From: Spirogloea muscicola
Taxonomy: Eukaryota; Streptophyta; Zygnematophyceae; Spirogloeales; Spirogloeaceae
Length of the DNA: 59,930 bases
Assembly: GCA_009602725.1 (NCBI GenBank)
Contig: WELB01000025.1
Coordinates: 198,496-258,425, forward strand
Direction of reading: 5' to 3'
Part shown: positions 53,801 through 59,930 of the stretch, in pieces
Numbering within the stretch: the first letter of the stretch is position 1
Layout of the letters: the number at the start of each line of letters is the position of its first letter
Made by a program: the position numbers and the translations under genes
Notes under the pieces: generated by a model
The model's database searches: none
Told to the model about the DNA's origin: nothing
Seen by the model: the letters and a program-made list of their open reading frames with translations, nothing else

Positions 53801-54859
53801 GTTGTCTACAAAGGCCTCATACAAAGGCCGCCAGGGCACTGCAATATTCAGGGTCTTCCGGTACTTTCGTAGGACCTTGGCCACAACATTTGACCAACGA
53901 ATCTGTCTCACAGCAGGCATTAATGCTGTCAGAACACTTTACTGTGTTACAGCCCCACAGCAATCACTGTGTCAATTGCACAATATGCAGGAAATAACAA
54001 TTGCTACACCCTCATGATTGGCAGCCGAGCAGACATTGCGGTATTGCTATTTTGGAAACTTTTCCTGTGACAAGGAAGATGGCTAGTAATTTTGTAAAAA
54101 GCTTGTGGTGGTGGTCTGAACTGAGATGCTTAAGCATCAAACTGCAAGCCGAGGGATTTTTAGCACACATGACAGCTCCTTGTTGCTTGGTATGAGTGAA
54201 TAAGGCCCTCAGATACTCTGAATAGACATGCATTGCTCTAGGAGGTCTATGTCCTTCTTCGGATGCCAGTAAATACCTGTGTAAACAGGTCATCCTTCTG
54301 TTGCAAGACGATTGAAAGAGCTGCTGTAGCCAGGCGTTTGACGTCCTCAATTGCCAGCTCGCTCTTGCACTCGAGAAAGCTGGATGGAGGCCGCAAAAAG
54401 AGCAAATAGTGAGCAGACCATGTTTCTCAAGCAGCCTGCTCTGACCAACTTTTGTGACTACCTAGATGTCGCTGGAGCTCGTGCCTGCCAAACTCGCAGA
54501 CCCTGCATAATAGTTCTGATACGAAGTTTCCAGGAGAGGCCCCTTTTGTTAAGCAAACAAAGGCATGCAGCAATGCTTTGCCTTGGTTGCCAAGGCAGGC
54601 AAGCAGGTTCTTGCAGTAACGTGATAGCTGATACGCAAGAAGTGATGTATAGATTGACCAGGCACAATGCGTATATATTGGAGAAAGTTGGCCTTCAGCT
54701 TCACCTATTGGCAACAGAGACCCATCTCAGTGTTTCTCTGGCCTTGCCAATTCGAAAGGCCTCCTCAATGGCATCAACAACCGCAGAGAACCGCCGTGGC
54801 TCGACTTGTGCCGCCTCAGCAGAAAGATCACCAGGCAGCCACTGATTGTACAAATGCAT
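41805..54859 (-). CDS. PA200: Proteasome activator PA200 (PSME4/Blm10 family)
   Basis: Very intron-rich 13-kb gene whose exons follow plant PA200 from end to end. Start ATG at 54859 gives MHLYNQWLP, the family N-terminus. Later landmarks: IEDVKRLATAALSIV (54.3 kb), RWSNVVAKVL and VPWRPLYEAF (53.85 kb), CTYWDQQW (52.7 kb), HPSNGGSWTQSLEQFL (52.05 kb), DANDPPKTLATL (51.1 kb), GAIAEIGVLC (50.2 kb), ESLPEWVACVRFAV (45.08 kb), LLDELLGN (44.85 kb), YHGAILGLRACILSTPYDIP (42.35 kb) and STVTSTIGEFKRTH (42.1 kb). PA200 is a HEAT-like repeat solenoid that caps the 20S proteasome and promotes peptide and acetylated-histone turnover in the nucleus. The last exon is 41805-41846, joined across a 190-nt GT-AG intron (42036-41847) to EQLE. 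It encodes ALADLSSSAQYYV plus stop and gives the HbYX-type tail needed for gate opening. Middle exon boundaries were not all resolved. Confidence 0.94.
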
Positions 54860-55569
54860 CCTGCTTGATTTCAAGTGTCTGACCACGTTGATCAGAGTTG
54901 CAATCAGCTGGAAGGACTCCTGCAATGGCTGACCACCAATTGCTTGCACTTGCACCAGGGACGATCACCTCCCGTCCAGGCTGACGAACAGCTCTGAAAG
55001 CGAGGGAGAGGTACATCTCTTACGAAACTCTCAGCGTTGCGCTTCATTGCAGTCGGATAGTGCTCGTCAGATGCACCAGCCAGATCAATTCACGGCAGCC
55101 CGAGCGCGGAGGCTGCGCACATCGCAGGCCAGCAACTAAAATCGACGTAGATTATTCAGCGTCGCAGGGCGTACGCAGCTAAGCCGCAGGAGCAACAACA
55201 GGGAGACGTCGGCGCCACACGCCTCTGCGGTGCTGGCTGGCATGGAGCACGGCGCCACCCGAGGCCGCCGCAGACGAGGCGAGGCGGCCCCGCCGAGAGC
55301 CTGCTGGAAGGTCCGTGTGGCACAAGCGACGTGAAGCGGCGTCTCCAGGAGGGCGTGACGAGGCGAGGTAAGCGCGGCTGGCCAAGGAGCTTCGAGAAAG
55401 GCAGAGCTGGCTGCCGTGCTGGGGGAGGGGAGGTGGGGAGCTAGTGGCTTGGGCAGCCGTTGGTAAGGGCTACGGGGCGACAGCAGGGAGAGGGTGGGGA
55501 AGCGCCGAGATTGTTGGGGCCGAGACGAGGCCCTTAGATGGGGACTCGAGATGGCGTCCGTCGATCAGA
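54860..55569. other. PA200 5' leader and upstream GC-rich DNA
   Basis: No upstream ATG in the PA200 frame looks coding by similarity. A minus-strand frame at 55179-55385 is Ala/Arg-rich and probably a composition artefact. The region likely holds the PA200 promoter. Confidence 0.35.
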
Positions 55570-55870
55570 AGGGAACTTAGCCAAACGGGGGCGATGGCTG
55601 TGAAAAGCTCATCCAAAGTGGGCGAGGGCTGTGAAAGAGAAACGAAGGCGCTTCCAGTAGAGGGCGGTGGCTGTGAGAGGCCAGCCCAGAAAAAGGAGTG
55701 AACAAAGTTCGAAGGGCCAGGGATAGCTCGAAAGCACACGGGAATCGAGTAGCCACGAAGCACTCAGTAACCTCTGTTGAGAGAGTCTGCCGCCGTTGAG
55801 GTGGAGAAAGTGGTCTCCGAGTAGCGGGTCCCCTCCCCGGAGCCAGAGGCTAAAAGTCAGACCAAAAAGC
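55570..55870 (-). mobile_element. 3'-end remnant with two tails
   Basis: The minus strand reads SGSGEGTRYSETTFS and SLNRGY with stop near 55765, matching the copies at 12.3 and 12.7 kb. It is followed by GCTTTCGAGC, GGCCCTTCGAACTTTG, TTCACTCCTTTTTCT, a hairpin at 55669-55686 and a second partial tail to 55590. Confidence 0.7.
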
Positions 55871-56575
55871 CTGGTCAATGCATGTGCACGAGCAAGCTTT
55901 CTCTACCTTCCTTACCTTTATTCAGCCGAAGCTGGTGGTGGTCTAACTTGTGCGTCCACTGTCCCTGACCTTGTGATGACCTGGCTTTGCTCAGCTCTTT
56001 CCTGAACTGAAGTAGACTGTAAACCGAGGTATAATGGAGCAGCAGTAGAATGTGTGGCCATGCGACTGCGGTTGATAAGGGAGCATTGCTCGATGAAAGG
56101 CCTGTTGTGCAATTGACACTCAGCAGTGTACCATGGCAGATGTTAGGTTGCCAGAGGCAGGTGCCCGGCAGCTTGCACGGCTCACTGCAGGAAAGTGGCA
56201 CACCTCAGCATGTTCTCTAGGAAGAGCGTATCGGAAGGTTCGGCATGGCTCGACCATCCCTTGCCTCTTCTCTCCCAGCTTTCAATGCAGACTTGAGATG
56301 CCATGAGTGCAGTGCGATGTAGCACATGGGGACAAGACTTCATCTGGACTATGCAGCCACGCAGTTGTTGCCACATTGGTGCCGGGGGGGGGTGAGCAGC
56401 TTCCACGCATGTCTTACTGACAGAGCCACTGATCAACCACCAACCGACCCTACACGTACATGCATGCCACTACTAATTGAGTAAGGCTCATTGCAACCTT
56501 TACGATTTACTAGCCCAGGACATGTCACAGCTCTAATGGTGGAGACCCAGAGCCCACTGAGAGAGTGTGGGCCCA
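55871..56575 (-). repeat. Dispersed repeat, second copy, part A
   Basis: Reverse-complement match to about 20285-20960. Together with 59405-59675 it forms one copy split by the copia-related DNA. Confidence 0.8.
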
Positions 56576-58951
56576 AGAGCGCGCAGTCCAAAACTTGGCA
56601 CGGTCTCCAACATGGCGATCAGACCAAAAGCCAGCCAGCCAAAGATCGCAAGGACAGATACGAAGCGCCACACGAAGCCACCAGACAGCTCCTGACTCGC
56701 TCCGCGGTGCTTGTCACACAAACACAAGATTATAGGACATGCTGTGAGCACGTATCATCTGTTAGGCTGCATGTTGCTGCTGCTTTCCACTTGAGTGCTG
56801 CATCACTACTCATGGCCTCTTGCATCGTGAGAGGCTCATGTAACACTACAGCAGCAAAAGCACGGAACATCTGTCCTAGATACTCCCAATGTAGCAGCAG
56901 TCTCCTCGAGATCTTCACCTCCTGTCCTTGCTTCCACTCCATCGCCAGATTCAGACCCTGCCTCCACAGTAGCCAAAATGTCAGGCTCTTGAGATACAGG
57001 CCACCATTGCACTTCTCCCACTGTGTCAGATGGCCGTAACGGAAAAGCAGAATAGTCTGGACTTCTCTGTTGACTTCTCTGTTCATCAAACACTACATCT
57101 CTGCTAAAAACCATCCTCCTGTTCTCAGCTTTCACATGTTCACCATATCCTACCATGACACACTGACGAGCTTTTAATTGCAACTTGTGTCTCATCGCAG
57201 TAGGAACATGCACCCACGCAGAACAGCCAAATACCCCAAGGTGGGCAACAGTAGGTCTCTTTCCAGTCCAGAACTCCTGTAGCGTCATGTCTTTTACTGC
57301 ACTAGTGGGCATCCTCTGCTTCAGATAAACAGCCGTTGCGACTGCTTCAGCCCAAAATTCTGTTGGTGTATAAGTATGGAACAATAAGCACCTTGCAATC
57401 TCCATAACGGATCTATTCCACCTTTCCGCCACACCATTCTGTTGAGGACGATAGGTTGCTGTCAATTGGCTGTGTATACCCTATTGTTGACAGAACCGTT
57501 CACACTCTTCAGAAGTATATTCTCCACCATTATCAGATCTAAGGGCCTTGAGCTTCTTCCCAGTCTGCAACTCCACTGCAGCTTTGAAATGGATGAACTT
57601 CTCCAGCACTTCACTCTTGTTTTTCAGAAAATATAACTTGCTCCATCGGCTGGCATCATCAATGAAGGACAAGATGTATCTGCTGCCCCCTAAAGATGGT
57701 ACTTGCGTAGGACCACAGACATGTAGAAGCTCTGTAGTGCTCACCAGCAAGCGGTTGTTGAAGATGGAGTTTTCCCTGAACACAGCTCCGACAGAATTCA
57801 GATTCAACATCTTTGTGCAAGAGTATCTACTCCATGCACCATCCCCTTCAGCTTCTTCATCTCTGGACATTGGGATGTCCTTGGCGAGCATGCCATTGCT
57901 CAAATGTGTTCTTCTCAGACTCAGAGACATTGACTCTGCCCTGGACCTGCATCTGTGTCTGCACCTGTTTCTGCATTCCCACAGCCTGTACTTGCACCTG
58001 TCCGTCCAAGGTAAACAGATCTCCTGACCTGCGTCCTGTCAGAGTGGGAGCACCAGACTTCTTGATGATACAGATATTTCTGTCAAAATCAACTTGATAG
58101 CCCTGGTCTAAGAGCTGGGTTACAATTAGGAGATTGGACGCCAAATCAGGAGCATGATGTACATTCTTCAGAGGTTGTGTCTCAGTGCCATGAAGGGTAG
58201 GCACTTGCAGCTGCACTTCTCCTTTTCTGACAGCAGGCTGCACACTATCATCACCCAGATGAATCTTGAAATCCGGAACAGATTTGATATTTATGGGAGC
58301 CAATCCCGCCTGTCAGTGAGATGATGGGACGCTCCATTATCGATCAGCCAGCTAACAACGCGACCTGTCAGACTGTCTGGACAAATTTGCCTCTCCCTCA
58401 GAATAGCCGTTTCTGCCTCTCCTACTATTGCCACCAGACCACGGAGCCTTCTTCTTGGGACAATTGTTGATCACATGACCAGGTTCACGGCAGTAGAAGC
58501 AGGTTCTAGGGTACAGAGGGTTTCTGTTCCACCCTGAAAACTGGTCTTCATTCAGACGACTACTACCACCAGTCCCGCTCCGAAGACTGCGAGCAACAGT
58601 CTGCTGATGAGACTAATTTGATCCAAATGGTGTCGGAGATCTTGCTCAGATTGGCGTCTAGCCAGCAGCGCTGCCTGTGTGCCTGTCAGAGAGCCTATCA
58701 GAGAACCTGTCTGCGAAGCTGTGTTCACAGAACCTGTCAGAGGTCCTATCGGATATCCTGTCAGAAGTCGGTGTTGCTCCTCCAATGCTCGCTCCTTATG
58801 ACAAAGCCCTCGATCAGCTGGAGGCTCTACAGCATCCCAGACATTTAGAAACTGAAGCAGCTTCTTCTTCCTTTATTTACAGATTAAGCAGTTTGTATCT
58901 CTAGCTAGCTTGGGAGTCAGAACAGGGAGCGAACCTAGCAAACCCCCGAGG

Positions 58952-58966
58952 GGTGGGCCCATAACC
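58952..58966 (-). other. Primer-binding site complementary to the initiator tRNA-Met anticodon arm
   Basis: The 15 nt directly after the LTR's terminal CA read GGTTATGGGCCCACC in element sense. The reverse complement, GGTGGGCCCATAACC, equals the anticodon stem-loop of plant-type initiator tRNA-Met (CAU anticodon). This resembles the internal, half-tRNA priming known for Drosophila copia. Confidence 0.75.
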
Positions 58967-59414
58967 TGAAAACCTTCCTGGGCTGTGCGCTATTGTACCT
59001 GCTCCTGTACCTGTCCCTGTGTGTCGTACGCAGCGTTCTCAGAGTCTGCAATCCTCCAGTTGAGCTCCTCCCTTAGACGTTGCCCTTGTCAACAGGTCCA
59101 GCGGATCGCCCTCGTTGAGGCGGCGGTGCAGCAGATCGACCTCGTCGCAGCGGCTCAGATGCAGATGCGCTCATGGCGGCAGACAGACTCAGATCTCAGA
59201 CAGTCAGACAGCACAAGCTCCGCCCTCACCCAAGGTGGGTGGCAGCCGTGGCTAGGGATCACGGGTGCACCGCGTGGCCTCAGATGTGTGGAGTGAGCCC
59301 GACGGGTGCCCGAGGCCTCCCTTATCCAGGAAAAACTCTCAAGGCCCTCAATGAGACGGGCGGGATGGTCACCCACACCGACCACGCCGATTCACCATAT
59401 TACAGTATTCAACA
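58967..59414 (-). repeat. 5' LTR of the copia element
   Basis: Starts TGTTGAATACTG at 59414 and ends GGTTTTCA at 58967, with TG...CA ends and 448 bp, directly abutting the primer-binding site. The upstream edge AATAT matches the target position in the uninterrupted repeat (20258). No 3' LTR is present for comparison. Confidence 0.75.
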
Positions 59415-59675
59415 ATATTAGCTCCAGGGCTATCCAAGGACACAGTGGACAGCCGCGTCCCAAACACAGCGATAACAATGGGACCCTGAGTTGCAGGTGC
59501 AGTTCCTATACTACCGGAGCATTCCTGATGTTGCCCAGGCTCTTCTTGACTGTCGATGACTCTCTGGCTGCAGTGGCAGGCAGGCAACCCTGCTGCAGTG
59601 GCAGGTGAGGCCAATGAGAAGCTGCACGATGACTGAGAGGCCAAGGGACAGCACAGTCTTACACAACCCGGCCAC
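59405..59675 (-). repeat. Dispersed repeat, second copy, part B
   Basis: Reverse-complement match to 19980-20258. It ends at the copia LTR near 59414; the start given here slightly overlaps the LTR edge. An 11-bp gap relative to copy 1 lies at the CCCCTCCTTAA position. Confidence 0.75.
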
Positions 59676-59683
59676 GGTGGACG

Positions 59684-59832
59684 ACCCGGACGCGACAGAC
59701 CATCCATTGCACGCCCATGCCCTTCGCCCGCTGCCCCGTCAAGGACGTCGACGCATGGATGGACCGCTTTGGCAACATTGCCCATTATCTCGCATGGACG
59801 ACTCCCGCAAGACCTGGAACGTAGGCCTCTAA
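59684..59832 (+). repeat. Dispersed repeat module 2, copy 2
   Basis: Sense reading gives MPFARCPVKDVDAWMDRFGN then IAHYLAWTTPARPGT and stop. It matches the minus-strand module at 21655-21812. Its edge abuts the split dispersed repeat directly. Confidence 0.75.
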
Positions 59833-59848
59833 GGGCCAATTCACACCG

Positions 59849-59895
59849 GGACGGACGGACGGACGCCTGGCGTCCGCCCCGGGGGGGGGGGGGAG
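59849..59895. repeat. GGAC tetranucleotide run, palindrome and poly-G
   Basis: A short (GGAC)n run is followed by the perfect palindrome CGGACGCC-T-GGCGTCCG (59860-59876) and then a run of about 14 G. No gene is attached; poly-G lengths are often unreliable in assemblies. Confidence 0.6.
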
Positions 59896-59930
59896 CGGCC
59901 ACGGAGGCCGGCGGCGGCCTGCTCGGGCAG

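Larger units (their letters stand above)
56576..59414 (-). mobile_element. Truncated Ty1/copia LTR retrotransposon
   Basis: Order on the minus strand: 5' LTR, primer-binding site, a degenerate gag (LNVWDAVEPP; repeated LTG-type residues), a zinc knuckle CFYCREPGHVINNC near 58470, aspartic protease motif DNGASHHL near 58340, a frameshift near 58310, the pre-integrase region (WHARQGHP), and integrase with SLGGSRYILSFIDDASRW, RSDNGGEYTS and PQQNGVAERWNRS. An in-frame TAG at 57481-57483 interrupts integrase. The first catalytic Asp, usual just before CGP, is missing (LLHVCGP). Only the first residues of the reverse transcriptase remain (EPLTMQEAMSSDAALKWK, about 56750-56840). RNase H and the 3' LTR are absent. 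The last ~170 bp before 56576 are unassigned. The element is defective in several independent ways. Confidence 0.88.

Noticed and set aside
58951-58966. Fragment of an initiator tRNA-Met gene
   Set aside because: Only the anticodon arm is present, with no acceptor, D or T arms, and it abuts the LTR exactly; it is a primer-binding site.

Overview
The window looks like nuclear DNA of a green alga, most likely a chlorophyte (Trebouxiophyceae is a guess). Genes are split by many short GT-AG introns. The best matches are plant-type proteins: a neoxanthin-related protein, the small-RNA methyltransferase HEN1, a full-size ABCG/PDR transporter and the proteasome activator PA200. Host exons and introns are close to 50% GC. 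The stretches between genes are GC-rich, repeat-laden remains of transposable elements.

Layout: 0-2.9 kb, GC-rich flank with several 3' ends of one non-LTR retroelement family. 3.2-5.7 kb (+), NXD1-like gene, model of nine in-phase exons. 6.4-12.0 kb (-), complete HEN1, convergent with NXD1. 12.1-15.3 kb, a retroelement cluster that includes a ~300 bp-arm inverted repeat just upstream of the HEN1 start codon and an intact 323-codon endonuclease reading frame. 15.6-17.9 kb (+), a seven-exon, 272-residue gene of unknown function with membrane-type segments and an HNH-like Cys/His pattern. 18-24.5 kb, element remnants and dispersed repeats. 24.5-34.4 kb (-), full-size PDR transporter with an unresolved 5' end. 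34.5-41.2 kb, more element copies and one broken secreted-protein-like gene. 41.8-54.9 kb (-), PA200, ending in a 42-nt microexon that supplies the C-terminal YYV tail. 55.5-59.9 kb, element remnants and a truncated Ty1/copia element inserted into a dispersed repeat.

The unifying theme is a retroelement family, about 20 3' ends and about 25 tails here. Its protein ends in a CCHC-like zinc motif, a PD-(D/E)XK-like endonuclease region and a terminal 'LLTRGY'-type motif. Each copy is followed by a 3' tail carrying a GGGCTG...CAGCCC hairpin whose stem is kept while its loop drifts. All copies are 5'-truncated and no reverse transcriptase is present. Two copies lie tail-to-tail beside HEN1, the enzyme that caps small RNAs with a 2'-O-methyl group, so a natural dsRNA source adjoins a silencing gene. 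The host genes do not form an operon-like unit; their adjacency is ordinary eukaryotic layout. Exon models for NXD1 and the HNH-like gene were built by hand from splice sites and reading-frame phase. Those for HEN1, PDR and PA200 are partial.
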